Positions 30,141 through 41,001 are shown, counted from the stretch's first letter. The stretch: DNA of 64,000 nt from Phytophthora quininea (GCA_011947345.1 JAAVTG010000493.1:1-64000), one strand, 5' to 3'. Made by a program: numbers and translations. The notes: generated by a model from the sequence alone, not told the origin.

Positions 30141-31196
30141 ATGGCTCCAGTTCTCAATCTGCCTGCTTTGGAGCACTCTACCATGTCCCTAACGAGGAAG
30201 AACGCCGGGTCGATGGACGTCGACGACCAGCAAGACACTCCAGTCGAACTACCCCCGATCCGAACGAGGTCCAAGTCTCTCTGCTCAGGTACCGTCATGA
30301 TCGCTGTCGTTGTGCTGCTTGTGCTTGGACTGGTGCTTTTCAACCTCGCCATCGAGATGAGCGTCCTGTCGTGCAGACTGGAGGTTCCAGTGATCCAAGA
30401 CTTTCCTTGCTCTCCATCAGCCGTCAACTCGAGCACCGTCGTCTTCCACTCGGACCACCGATACTACTCCATCCTCAAAGACATGGAGCTACCGCCACCA
30501 CCAACTTTCCACGGCGACCACAACGTGCTCTGCAACGACAGCGCTCACAATGAACTTGGCTACAGCTACTGCTTGCCAATCTCTGGCCGGAAGGACATGC
30601 CATTCTGCTCTGCAGCCGACCGCATGGATCTGCTGACGCAGCACTCCAGTGACACTCGCTGCTATGCCAGTGTGCTGCATTTGCTGTTGGTAGAAGTTTA
30701 CGAAGAGCTGAAAGCCGCCGATAAGTCTCCGATTGTCGCCTTTGGCTCTCTGCTTGGAGCTGTTCGTGACAAGGCCATGATCCCGTTCACCGAAGACACT
30801 GACATCGCCTATAGTGGAGACTTGGGCTCCGATCAAGAGCTGCATCGCTCTCTATGGGAGAAAGGTTATCACTTCTTCTTCCTCAACATTTGGCGCGTTT
30901 GTGTTGCGCCAACACACCCGTTGGCAGCGATGTTGTACGACCCGAATCTGCCGACGACGACGCTCTTTTCGGTGCCGTACGTCGACTTGTACGCCATGCA
31001 CCAACAAGAAGACTCGGAGTGGGCGATGGAGGAGATGGTGCGCATCAACGGCAGTCGCACACTCCCGGACGACAAAGTCCGACCGTTCTCGCGAGTCACC
31101 ATCAACGGCCTGGAATTCGACACCGTACACGACCCAGAGTTCTTTCTGGCAGAAATTTACGGCGACGACTACATGATGCCCAAGCCGCGCGGATAA
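30141..31196 (+). CDS. LicD/fukutin-like type II membrane protein, copy 8
   Basis: 351 aa from MAPVLNLPALEHS; MSLTRKNAGSMDV 14 codons later is an alternative start. Anchor VMIAVVVLLVLGLVLFNLAI, then CSPSAVNSSTVVFHS, PISGRKDMPFCSAADRMDLL, FGSLLGAVRDKAMIPFTEDTDIAY, IWRVCVAPTHPLAAMLYD and VPYVDLYAMHQQ, ending MMPKPRG. The residue after DI is Ala rather than Gly and the following acidic segment differs, but the GS and D-x-D region is intact. Transcribed toward the related broken copy 9. Confidence 0.85.
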   Translation: MAPVLNLPALEHSTMSLTRKNAGSMDVDDQQDTPVELPPIRTRSKSLCSGTVMIAVVVLLVLGLVLFNLAIEMSVLSCRLEVPVIQDFPCSPSAVNSSTVVFHSDHRYYSILKDMELPPPPTFHGDHNVLCNDSAHNELGYSYCLPISGRKDMPFCSAADRMDLLTQHSSDTRCYASVLHLLLVEVYEELKAADKSPIVAFGSLLGAVRDKAMIPFTEDTDIAYSGDLGSDQELHRSLWEKGYHFFFLNIWRVCVAPTHPLAAMLYDPNLPTTTLFSVPYVDLYAMHQQEDSEWAMEEMVRINGSRTLPDDKVRPFSRVTINGLEFDTVHDPEFFLAEIYGDDYMMPKPRG

Positions 31197-31350
31197 CTGA
31201 GCCGAATCAAAGTGTCGTAGTTCACACGAGCAGTAGTCAAGCAGTAGTAGATGTTAGTTGTCCTGGATAATTGAAACGACTGAAGCGTTGAATGGACGTC
31301 GTCGCCATCGACTGTCTCGGCCATGATGGCCCCATTCCTAGTATTGCGAG

Positions 31351-32327
31351 ATGGAGCAGGTCGCCCTACATCCCCCACGAGGATCCAAGTTAACGTCGAG
31401 AGGTGCTTTGTTAGCCGCACTGGCGTTGCTGGTGTTCGGGCTGATGACTTGCGGCTTTGCCGTGGAATGGCACATTATTTCTCGTTCTCCCGTGGATTTC
31501 CTGCTGGGCAACAGGGGCGTGGCTTGCTCCCGGGAAAACTGAATGCGAGCGCGATAAAGTTCCACTCCGACCACGAGTACTATACGATGCTGAAGCAGAC
31601 GCCTCCTCTTGCACCACCAGTGTTTCACGGCGACCATCGCGTGTTCTGTCAAGGCAGAAGTCTCAACCTCCGCAAGCAGCGCAAGTTCAGCTACTGTTTG
31701 CCGATCTCAGGACGCAAGGACTCGTCGTTCTGCGATGGCGCTGACCGGATGGATCTGCTCAAGCATAACTCGTCAGGGAATATCTGCCAAGCCAGCATTC
31801 TGCACATGCTACTTGTTGAAGTATACGAAGAGCTCCAAGCTACCGGGAAATCTCCCGTGATCGCGTACGGGTCGCTGCTTGGTGCTGTACGGAATGAAGG
31901 AATCATTCCTTACACTGAAGACGCCGACCTCGGATAGAAAGGGGTGATCCTTGCCCACGACAAGCTGCAAGTCGCGCTCTGGAGGAAAGGTTACCACCTT
32001 TTCCTCGACACGATTTGGCGCATGTGTGTGGCGCCAACTCACTCGCTCGCAGCGACGCTGTACGACCCGAATCTGCCGGTCACCATGAAGTTTACTGTAC
32101 CGTACGTCGACTTGTACTCGATGAAGCCCAAGTCACACAGCACGGAGTGAAAGATGGACGAGATGAAGCGAGTGAACGGCAGCAGCACTCTACCCGAAGA
32201 CAAAGTGCTGCCGTTTACACAGGTAACAATCAACGGACAGCAGTTCGACACTGTTCATGACCCCGACTTCTTCTTGAGAAGAATGTACAGCGACGACTTG
32301 ATGACTCCAAAGCCGAGGAAAACATGA
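31351..32327 (+). pseudogene. LicD/fukutin-like copy 9, broken by two stop codons
   Basis: Starts MEQVALHPPRGSK with an anchor (LLAALALLVFGLMTCGFAV). At about 31530 one more C in TCCCGGG joins VACS to PGKLNASAIKFHS, the family stem motif. Two substitutions create real stops: TAG at 31935-31937 right after EDADLG, and TGA at 32148-32150 where the neighbour copy 8 has Trp (SEW). The rest reads through to LMTPKPRKT. With the C added, 325 codons including the two stops. Unlike the other copies this one looks truly dead, though recently, since reading-frame similarity is kept. Confidence 0.8.
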
Positions 32328-32648
32328 TCACGTAACGGGTGTTGGATTCCTGGCCATCTGCTCCTCGTAGGAGAACAGACAACACGCGATCGAGTTTGCC
32401 TGGATTCCCATTGAAGCCGAGTGCATATATCGTTGAGGAAGGCGAAAGAAGAATTAAAATACTCAACTGGTAGAAACTTAGTTCAGTCCACGGGACAGCA
32501 GAAGCTCCATTGAACTGCTTTCGAGCCGCAGGAATGCCAAGAAAGTGTTGAAATGAGAATAAGCTGTTGTGAGACCACTAGTTAGTTCGTTACGGAAGAC
32601 TAGATGCTAGAGACCTTTGTCAATTTGGCAACTCACGCGACATCCGCA
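32328..32648. other. No gene seen; left junction of the copied inverted arm
   Basis: About 320 bp between pseudogene copy 9 and the duplicated arm. No domain, repeat or RNA gene visible. The junction sequence at 32649 shows no obvious transposon end. Confidence 0.5.
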
Positions 32649-33409
32649 CTCACCGAATCCGCTGCCGACGCCGCCACCGTGTCCGAGAACCTCGCCAAGC
32701 GCTGGAACGAGTACGGCGCTGTGTCGCCCGAAGGTCTTGGCTCCATCTCGCCATTCATCACCAGTATCGAAGTCGAAGCCCACTTCCGCGCCACCCCGGC
32801 AACTCCTCGCTCGCCATGGAGATCATCCGTCGTCAGTGGGGGTACATGCTCGACCACTTCAGCAACTCCACCACCATCGAGGCGTACTACGAGACCGGCG
32901 AGCTCATGTATCCGTTCTACGGCCTCGAGTTGGGCGGTTACATCTCCCACGCTCATGCCTGGTCCACAGGTCCGACGGCTTCTTTGACGTTTCATGTCGG
33001 TGGCCTGAACCCTGTGACCGATGCCGGCAAGACGTGGGAGTTCGCTCCGCTGGCGGCTGGCTCTGGCGTTGGAGAGCTGCAGACGGGTTACACGCTGGCG
33101 ACGGGTGACTTTAGCGTGGCGTGGACGACCAAGAACGCCGACAGCTTCTTCGCAGCCAATGTCACCACTCCCCAGGACACCTCGGGGTCGATCTCGGTGC
33201 CGACGTTCGGCAAGTCGCTCGACTCAATCCAAGTGAGCATCAACGGCGAGACGGTGTGGGCGAGCGGGGTGTCGTCGTCGGACGCGTACGGAGTCGCCAG
33301 CGGATCGGACGACTTTGTGACGGTGTCGACGGTGTCGACCGGAGGCTCGTTCTCGATCGTGGCGAAGGAGGCTGGGGAAGTCGGTGGCGAAGCACCGATG
33401 TCGTGCTAG
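32649..33409 (+). pseudogene. 3' fragment of the GH78-like rhamnosidase gene
   Basis: Starts at LTESAADAATVSEN and runs to the original stop (EAPMSC), lacking the signal peptide and about two thirds of the protein. Near 32793 it has CCCC where the source arm has CCCCC, shifting the frame. No start codon or promoter belongs to it. Non-functional unless fused to upstream sequence. Confidence 0.88.
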
Positions 33410-33536
33410 CCAATCGAGGGGTGATCATTAGAATGCGAAAAGTAAGATTGTCACAGTCGAAACAGTCGTGGTTTCACTGTCAACGTCTTCCGAGACCCTT
33501 GGCCGAAGGACCGCGACTCGTTGGAGTTCAATCATG

Positions 33537-33553
33537 TTTTCATTCTCACTTCC
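33537..33553 (+). promoter_or_regulatory. Initiator-like element of LicD copy 10
   Basis: TTTTCATTCTCACTTCC, 33 nt before the ATG, copied with the duplicated arm. This suggests copy 10 kept its core promoter. Confidence 0.4.
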
Positions 33554-33585
33554 AACAGTCCGTGCAAAGCTGTTCCAAGCACAAG

Positions 33586-34542
33586 ATGTCCGAGTATACT
33601 GCAGTTGCAGCCCACTTCAGAGGGCTCAAGCACGAACGTGACGTCACCTGGAAGGCTTTCGCTGCGATCCCCGTGCTGACGTTGGGACTCATCGGACTTG
33701 TGGCTTTGGATGTGTCCATGGAGACGTACGTTATCTCGAGAGCTTCGACGTCTGCTCTATTGAGCTCTGAAGTCTGCACGCCACGAGTGATCAACGCCAG
33801 CAACGTCGAATACCATTCCGATCACCCGTTCTACTCGACACTCAAGGACATGAACCCACCACCACCACCAGAGTTTCGAGACGACCACGCCATCCTCTGC
33901 AACGAGTGGACTCGACACCTGGCCCAGTTCAGCTACTGCTTGCCCATTTCAGGTCGCAAGGACACTCCGTTCTGCACGAAACCTGACCGACTGGACCTGA
34001 TTGATACGTCCAAGCCGATCTGCTACGCGAGTGTGTTGCACATGCTGTTGGTGGCAGTGTACGAAGAGCTGCAAGCCACTGGGAACGCTCCGTTCCTTGC
34101 TTTTGGCTCTTTACTTGGAGCTGTCCGTGATGAGTCGATGATTCCTTTCACCGAGGACAGCGATATTGGATTCGTTGGTGAACTACAAGAGCAGAGCGTG
34201 TTGAAGGAGGCGTTGTGGAGGAAAGGGTATTACATGTTCAAGAGGAGGATTTGGCGGGTCTGCGTGGCTCCGACACACCCGTTAGCTGGTCATTTGTACG
34301 ACTCAAGCTTGCCGCTGACGAAAAAGTATGCCGTGCCGTACTTGAATTTGTACTCTATGAAGCAGCGAGACGACGCAGACTGGGACCTGCAGGGTTACAA
34401 AGGCCAGTTGCCTGACAACAAAGCACAACCATTTTCGCAGCTATTTCTCAACGGGATGCTGTTCGACACCGTGCACGATCCCGAGTTCTTTCTGACGAAA
34501 ATGTACGGGGACGACTACACGACGCCAAAGCCCCGCGAATGA
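33586..34542 (+). CDS. LicD/fukutin-like type II membrane protein, copy 10 (twin of copy 7)
   Basis: 318 aa, intact, from MSEYTAVAAHFRGL. It differs from copy 7 at only a handful of residues: DDHA versus DDHT, DLIDTS versus DLVDTS, DESM versus DESV, YAVPYLNLYS versus YSVPYLDLYS. The Asp-to-Asn change sits in the conserved VPYxDLY motif and could matter for activity. The rest of the core (FGSLLGAVRDES, IPFTEDSDIGF) is unchanged. The near identity shows a very recent duplication. Confidence 0.87.
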   Translation: MSEYTAVAAHFRGLKHERDVTWKAFAAIPVLTLGLIGLVALDVSMETYVISRASTSALLSSEVCTPRVINASNVEYHSDHPFYSTLKDMNPPPPPEFRDDHAILCNEWTRHLAQFSYCLPISGRKDTPFCTKPDRLDLIDTSKPICYASVLHMLLVAVYEELQATGNAPFLAFGSLLGAVRDESMIPFTEDSDIGFVGELQEQSVLKEALWRKGYYMFKRRIWRVCVAPTHPLAGHLYDSSLPLTKKYAVPYLNLYSMKQRDDADWDLQGYKGQLPDNKAQPFSQLFLNGMLFDTVHDPEFFLTKMYGDDYTTPKPRE

Positions 34543-34587
34543 ACTTTACAATAGCAACACCACAGCATCAATGAATATTTTACCACT

Positions 34588-34714
34588 CTATTTCTCTCGT
34601 GGCTTCGGTGTCATGAAGTCCGAGCCGTACGCTTTCTTCAAAAGTACTTAGGGTCATGTACAGTATCGAACTGCATGCCATTCACCGTCACCTTTGCAAA
34701 GGGCTGCACTCGGT
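34588..34714 (-). pseudogene. Tail fragment of LicD copy 6
   Basis: The inverted copy of the last about 40 codons of copy 6 (ending FMTPKPREK), truncated at the duplication boundary. It keeps the same short T-run that breaks the frame in copy 6. Confidence 0.8.
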
Positions 34715-35238
34715 TCACGCAAAAGTGCCATCCTTCTCTATTTGATATTATTGCTATACCTGATAGCAAGGCGAGCAACGGCAACTATCAGTCAGGACTG
34801 GATACACTGACCTCCTATTTACCATTTCATTTACCCTTTTTACGGACACCGTTATAAGTTTTTCAAAATGGGTTAGGTGACATGAGCTATCATAGGCACG
34901 CCGAGGGCAATTTCGATATATCCATGCAAAAGAGCTCTGATTAGGGAGTGGACGATCCCTGATTAATTGTAAATCAGGGCTGTGTACTGCGTGAACGTAT
35001 ACGTAAAAAGTCGTAAGAAGTTGCGGCGCAGTCGTGTCGCTTCAGGGTGCGGCGCAGCTCTCACACAAAGCTTTGGCGACCATGGAGGGCAAGCTACCGA
35101 GCATTAGATGCTGGTGAATCGAGTGTCGTTGGGCTAGCGGCGCGCGCGTGCGAGCACTCAGCTCACAACGCAATTTGCGCTCTTGGAGACGCATCAACCT
35201 CGACACCCAGTGCTGCACCCTGTTCGCCATCGCCAGTT
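34715..35238. other. No supported gene
   Basis: Mixed AT-rich sequence after the duplication boundary. An open frame runs from 35047 into the next gene, but an ATG at 35239 is a better start. No repeat recognised. Confidence 0.45.
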
Positions 35239-35955
35239 ATGGAGCTGCTCGACGCGATCCACAAAGACGTGCTGAAGCAGAAGGAAGAGAAGGCCGTGAA
35301 TTTCTTCTCGCGCGTTGAAGACCTCCGCTCGTTCATTGCTTGCGCGAAACCCGCTCCCGACGTGAACATCACTGTCAAGATGTGCTGCCTGACGTCAGAG
35401 CGTCTCAGTGGAGACAATGGCACTCGTGTGACCACCATCGACGCCAGCCAGCATGCGCTGTTCGAGGCCACCTTTGACGGTTTCATGGAGCTGACGTCGA
35501 GCAAGCGCAAGCCCTACGTGGCTCAGATCACGGTGTGGGGCCCTAAGTCGAAGAAGGGGTCCCCGAGCAAGCCGGGCATAACTTTCCAAACCGAGGCTGT
35601 CTACGAGTTCCGCCAGGTCGATGCGGTTGCCTTCTACGCCGACATACCAACTGGCCGCGTTCAGTGGGAGCGCAACGTCAAGGACAAGATTGTGGAGGCG
35701 CTGGCCCCGCTGAAGAAGCGCAAGGCAGCACGTGAGATGTCGTCCAAGAACGGCAAGGCTAAGGCGTGGGCCCTTGCATTTGACTCGGATTCCGCTGAAA
35801 GCGGTGATGACAACGCTGCGAGTGGCGACGATGTCTGCATGGAGGCGGTGAGCAACGCGGGGAGTGACGCGAAGGATGCTGAAGTTGCCGTCCGCACCGT
35901 GTTGTACGCCTTCGGCAGTGATGGTTCCAAACTTTTCAAGTTGCATGCTCGCTAG
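35239..35955 (+). CDS. Hypothetical protein
   Basis: 238 aa from MELLDAIHKDVLKQKEEK. The open frame extends 64 codons upstream through low-complexity sequence. GC-rich, well-behaved coding. An N-terminal helical part is followed by an alpha/beta-looking middle (ALFEATFDGFMELTSSKRK, AQITVWGPKSKKG, FYADIPTGRVQWERNVKDKI), a lysine-rich segment (PLKKRKAAREMSSKNGK), an acidic Ser/Asp stretch and a hydrophobic C-terminus. I recognise no family. It is followed within 40 bp by an opposite-strand LINE relic, so it may belong to a mobile element. Confidence 0.5.
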   Translation: MELLDAIHKDVLKQKEEKAVNFFSRVEDLRSFIACAKPAPDVNITVKMCCLTSERLSGDNGTRVTTIDASQHALFEATFDGFMELTSSKRKPYVAQITVWGPKSKKGSPSKPGITFQTEAVYEFRQVDAVAFYADIPTGRVQWERNVKDKIVEALAPLKKRKAAREMSSKNGKAKAWALAFDSDSAESGDDNAASGDDVCMEAVSNAGSDAKDAEVAVRTVLYAFGSDGSKLFKLHAR

Positions 35956-35993
35956 TCGGTTAATGTCGGGCAGCAGCGGCGGCATATCGCAAA

Positions 35994-37830
35994 CTAACAC
36001 TCCTCAATCCATATGAACGATACCCCTTGGATGCGAGTACATCTCGTCAGTATATTCGTTTGTAGGACCGTCATTGCATCAGTAAGTGGTAAAGCTAATT
36101 TTCGCTCAATCCACAGGTTTCCATTCGTCCAAGGAAGACCGTATTTCCACAGGCCTTTTGTTCTCCAATTTGGAGTTGTACGTGCATTTACTAGCTGTTC
36201 GTGTGAACGAAGGATATCTCCAGCTACCCTCTCAATGTGGCTTTCTTCAATGGCACATTCGCCAACTACTCGTGCGCTCATCGCATGCAGTTCAACTTTT
36301 AGGTTCGGCAAAGCAAGCCCTCCATCGTTTTTTTTTGGCAATTCCAAGGCTTCCGAGCTAATCCATCCTCTAGTTCGCAATTCTGGTAAAGCGCCTTCGT
36401 TCGGCTTCCTCTACGATTACAGGGGTGGCCACGCATGGTGGGCTACGAAAAGCGGCCTCGGAATAATTATTGCGCTCACGATGTCAACTCGCTGGGGGAC
36501 CGAATTCGTTTTTATCTATCGCCAAGACTAGTCGTGTTGTGAGAGCCGCAAAAGCTCTTTTCCATGTCTCCAGAGTAGTATTTCCATTCCCAGCCCAATG
36601 GCCAAGGTATCGGCCCCCATGTGCAATCCAATGGGCGTTACGGCTGTGGCCTCTTCTAGTACAGTCGGGGGTCTAGGGACCAGCGGTATTGCTACGGACT
36701 TGTCAATGTTAACTTGCAGACCAGAGCACGCTGAAAAACGCTTGACCGCTGTTATGATACCGGGTTGCATTTTCCTGGAGCGAATGTAGATGGCCGTGTC
36801 ATCTGCGTAACCAGCTACACATAATCGAAAAACTCCTTCCTTTCCAATCAGTTTGATCCCAAAGGAATCTCCCAATGCTTCTATCTCACCGTAAAGTAAA
36901 TTGACCGCAAGAAGGAATAGCAGTGGGGCAGCGGGCACCCTTGGCGTATCCCTCTGCAAACTGGGATTGGTGCAGATGGAAGCCCATTCGCCAAAAAGGT
37001 TGCCGACGTGTTAGAGTGTGTTATCTCTACCAAACCTTTGGCCTTTAAAACTCCCATTTCTGCCGGAAGTTTTCAACATACTGATCAATTAGGTCTGGGT
37101 CTGTAGTACCACTATTCATCACAGGAAACCATGCATCAGCGAGGATGTTCGCTTTGTCTGTACAGTCTTGGCACTGACTCATTTGCAGGTGTGAGGCGAT
37201 GAATAATGTTATCGCCGAACTTCGTACATATTCTGCGATAGAATTTTTTGAGGACGATCGATTATTCCAGGTATGCTGTCTTATGAGCTTCCTTTGACAT
37301 GAGCGTCGCCTTTGGGCCTGAAGGGCTCGTATTTGCTGAATGATACTTGTCCTACATGTAGAGTCTGAAGGTTGGTGTTGGGCTTGATCTAGTTTACGCA
37401 GTTTGGCTGTCAAGCGTCGAATGCGCTGCCGGTAACCGCGCGACAACTTTCGGCGGCATCGTGTTTTTAGTTTTCCGATTTCTGCACGTAGTGAAGTTTT
37501 GACAGTATCCCACGAGGTTGCCACTGACTCAGCTTCCATGGACTCACAATCCCGAGTTTGTTGAGCAAAATCGGCTAGTCTCGTGGATATCAAATGACCA
37601 GCAGCGGAGGTCATGTAGTGAGGCATTGGATAAATTTTGGATTGTCGCTTGATGCACAAAGGCGATTGTTTGTTTTGCAGGTGCATTAAAACACCTTGAT
37701 GATCGGAATTAAATGGACATGTTGTCGTTTCAACGTGTTTGACCCATGGTGTCAGTGATGAAGACAAATACCATCGATCGAGTCGACTCGACCCTTGTTG
37801 ACCATTTGGGCGTTCATTTCCGCGCACCAT
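35994..37830 (-). mobile_element. LINE (non-LTR) retrotransposon relic
   Basis: Read on the minus strand it has, in order, the end of an endonuclease domain (SRLDRWYLSS, then FNSDHQGVLMHL, the S-D-H motif), a helical linker, the reverse transcriptase core (PLLFLLAVNLLYGEIE, then AGYADDTAIYI with YADD) and a thumb/C-terminal part (LPKKNDGGLALPNLKVELHA). The frame changes between parts, so it is inactive. The 3' end near 35994 abuts the hypothetical gene. Confidence 0.75.
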
Positions 37831-38297
37831 GAGCTCCACCAACTCCGCGAGCAGCACGCTGCTAACACTAGAGTTGTTCAAGTTGCTGTTCGTCGGATTG
37901 ATGATGCGCGCGCGTGCGTTACGAAGAAAATCAGCGGGAAGCCGATGCCGCCGCCGGTGTCTGGCTGCGAAGCACCTGTGACGCCATTATAAACGACCGC
38001 CTGACTCGACGTTGGCAACATGAAGATCGACTGGGCTCTATTCTGCAACATGCGCGATCGCTACAACTTGCACAAGCAAGTTCAAGCCCACAGCATTCCT
38101 GTGAGCGCAAGAGGGGCAAGGTATCGCTTACAGGTGGAAAGGTGCTGAAGAAACACAGACGAACGGATACGGTGGAAACTGCTAAAACTCGGAATGTCAT
38201 CGTGGAGACGCCTGGAGACGTGAAGGAGGCACCAGAAGTAATTGAGATTAGCGATGAAAGTGACATTAGCAAAGCTTCACTCGGAATTGAAGAGTAA
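37829..38297 (+). CDS. Hypothetical protein with a SUMO-interacting-like motif
   Basis: Begins MSSTNSASSTLLTLELFK. At about 37908 one more CG unit of a CG repeat is needed to join it to RYEENQREADAAAGVWLRS. The second part is helical and basic (KVLKKHRRTD) and ends with APEVIEISDESDISK. V-I-E-I followed by acidic and serine residues is the classic SUMO-interacting motif. No other domain recognised. Function unknown, nuclear location likely. Confidence 0.4.
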
Positions 38298-39429
38298 TGA
38301 CACAGTTTATATCAGTCATTATTGTTGTTACTACAATCACAACATGCTACCAAAAAATAACCTACGAAATTCGGGCTTCATTCCAAGTTAGAATCCTGGA
38401 GCTGTAGTGACCGCACGTGCTTGGATCCACCAATGCTTCAGCGATGCTTTAGCTCGTAGATATGTGTCAGCCTTAGCATTGTGCCTGAACGTTGCGCCCG
38501 AAGGATACTAGCTACCAACCATTACAAATCGTCGTCTTTCTACGATTTTCGTAGGTTTTGAACGTTGCAGGACAGCGTACTACTGCAAGTGCCATTGTCG
38601 TTAAGGCTATCCTCATCTTTGTATTCATCGTACACTTCAACGATGCTTTTATATTCATAGATCTGGATCGATGCACGACACACGCTTTGCAGATTCATGC
38701 TCTTCGCGTCGACGAGCTGCGACGCAAGATTTTGGCTCGCTGTGCTTCAAGCGTTCCACAGCGCTATCTCATCACGTTGACTTGCATTCAGTTTGTAGCT
38801 TTTGAAGGCTGTTAGAGTACCTGACGCTCGGAAATCGGTCCTTCGGAATTAGCAATGCCAGTCGAAAATATATTTTACGCGGTTTGTACACGGATATTAC
38901 AAAGAGCCAATTTCATTGAAAGGATTTAGCGATTCCTACATGTACGCTACCAATCTGCTTCTCACCATACGTAGCTTTCATATACACTGCGACAGGCACC
39001 TTCCTCTCTCCTGCCAGTCACGTATTCCGGGGTACACACATGCTCCTTGTTTTGGTGTCATCTTCACTTCCTCACGCACCAATTGCCGCGTTGGTGCGCA
39101 GCTGCTGAAGAACTTGCCTTTCGTCAACTGTAGACGAGTAATGGGCTCCAATAGCAGGCGGTTTTCGTTTCTGGGCCTACAATCAACAACAATTGGCGAA
39201 CTAATGAACTTAGAATGGAGACAACCCGGTTTGGTCTGCTGGAGTAGCATCAAATATGCCTATCCGATGAACTCTGCTCTTGCTCACCAATTCAGAGAAT
39301 TTAGCCATCGAATTCCTGGTAGCTTTCCCACGCTTGCTGACAATCCAACATCGGGAAGATGCCAAATTGGACGATCCGCACCATTAATTTACACTCACTG
39401 AAAAGCGATCTGCTAACCCAGTATTATTT
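38298..39429. other. No supported gene
   Basis: Over 1.1 kb of AT-rich sequence with short frames (the longest 161 and 91 codons) that overlap and show no domain. Probably decayed transposon material upstream of the LINE relic. Confidence 0.45.
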
Positions 39430-40537
39430 GCACACACAGAACCCCCGCAACTGGATCAGGAAGTGGCCGCTATCCTCAACGTCGCAAAACACACCGTCTG
39501 GAAAGTGCCACATTCTTGGGCAACGCGCATGTCGCCACTTTGGGCAAGAAAACGTAGGTGGGGCCAAACCCGTAAGAAATACCGACGCGAGATAGGAAGA
39601 AAGAGGGCAAGTCTGGGAAAGCAGAGAATTAAAGCCGCAGCCCTCGCATGGGATAAGGAAAATGCAGAAATCGGGACGGCTCTGAAGACGGTGCCTTGGA
39701 GAAAGATTGGCAGTACTGTTGGTGCTTCAACCTACCAAACCACCCTCCTCTGTCGCTTGAAACCACACGCTTTGCCGATGTGGAACAAAAATGACGATGC
39801 TAATACTTGCCCACACACAGTGTGACACCCAACCAAATAATAGTTCAATTCCAGAACGGTCTGCAAAGTTGCCTGGATCAAGTGACGTCTTCATACGTGT
39901 TTTCGGCAAATACCTGTGGGGAATGGGCCTTGGCGATGTATACAAGGCGGAACCTGCGAAACCAGCATCAGGCCTCCTTCTCTCTGCCTTCACCGAACCG
40001 AAGCATTTTCGTTGGTTTTTCGATGGTGGTTCACGTGGGAACCCAGGCACAGGAGGATGCGGAAGTGTGCTAGTTAAAATTGATGAGTTTTTAACCCACA
40101 AATTGTTTGGACGAGCAGCATTTCGTTGGCCAGCAAACGGTGCACCAACAATATTGCTGAACTTACGGGGCTGCGATGTCTCCTGCAGCATGTGGTCGAC
40201 AAGCGACTGCAACAAGTGCACGTTGTCGACGATAGCTAACTGATACTCGGAATGATGAAGAAGCGACCAAAATCTAAGGCACGTCGCTTCCTATCGATCT
40301 ACGAACGAGTTCGAACTTTGGCGGACACAGCCAGAGTAGCATCCTGGACTCACCATTACCGCTGCCATAATAAAATGGCAGATCGATTGGTCAACCTTGC
40401 CATGGATGACCAAAGAAGCAAACAAGACGAGCATCATAGTGTTGACTCGCTGGAATCAAGGTATCCAGGAGTGCGTCAATATCTCATGAGTGACTACAGC
40501 GAATGGGCTTCTTCCTTTGGAAAAAGCATAGCCTAAT
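39430..40537 (+). mobile_element. LINE relic ending in an RNase H domain
   Basis: A basic segment (WGQTRKKYRREIGRKRASLG) near 39560 is followed by an RNase H-like domain over two frames: FFDGGSRGNPGTGGCGSVLV near 40020, NNIAELTGLRCLL, HVVDDS, and NKMADRLVNLAMD near 40370. The D-E-D-D landmarks of ribonuclease HI are all visible, as in LINE ORF2 proteins with a C-terminal RNase H. Frame changes and stops make it inactive. Confidence 0.65.
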
Positions 40538-41001
40538 TTCCCAGGGCATCGAATGACTCTTGATGCCACTGGAAAATGTACTACAATCCCATTCTCAAAT
40601 ACTGAGTATGGAAGGGATATTAGCAGTTCGGCAACAGCCAGTAACACAATATACCAAAACAATACAAACAAAACAAAAGACTGGGCCGTATCAGTCTTCT
40701 GTAGGATTTCGACCCATTTCTGACCTCTGCATCAAGGTCGTCGGATGTTCTTTCAGCATCACGTCGTGTAGGTTGTAGTGTAGCAGTAGTACTGGCAGCG
40801 CTTCGGGAGATAAGAGTGAAGATTCTTTCCGTCATCTACCCTCTCCCACACGGCTTTCCCTGGCTCCACGACCTCGTGCAGGAACCAGGAGCGGTTCTCA
40901 AACGAGACCTCGCACTCGTCCGTCCGCAAGTTCGTGCACAATTGCATGAACTGGTTCAACTGAATAAAATGAGTGTTATATTTATAAGCCCTTTTCCCGG
41001 A
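40538..41001. other. No supported gene
   Basis: About 460 bp between the LINE relic and the tRNA gene. No domain or clear repeat. Confidence 0.45.

Larger units (their letters stand above)
32649..34714 (-). repeat. Right arm of the 2.07-kb inverted duplication
   Basis: Reverse complement of 25772-27839. It begins inside the rhamnosidase coding sequence and ends inside the tail of LicD copy 6, so both terminal genes are fragments here. This marks it as the derived copy. Confidence 0.9.

Noticed and set aside
33121..33585. N-terminal extension of LicD copy 10 (and 26901-27365 for copy 7)
   Set aside because: It is the rhamnosidase 3' end read in another frame; the family start and the initiator-like element support ATG 33586 and 26900.
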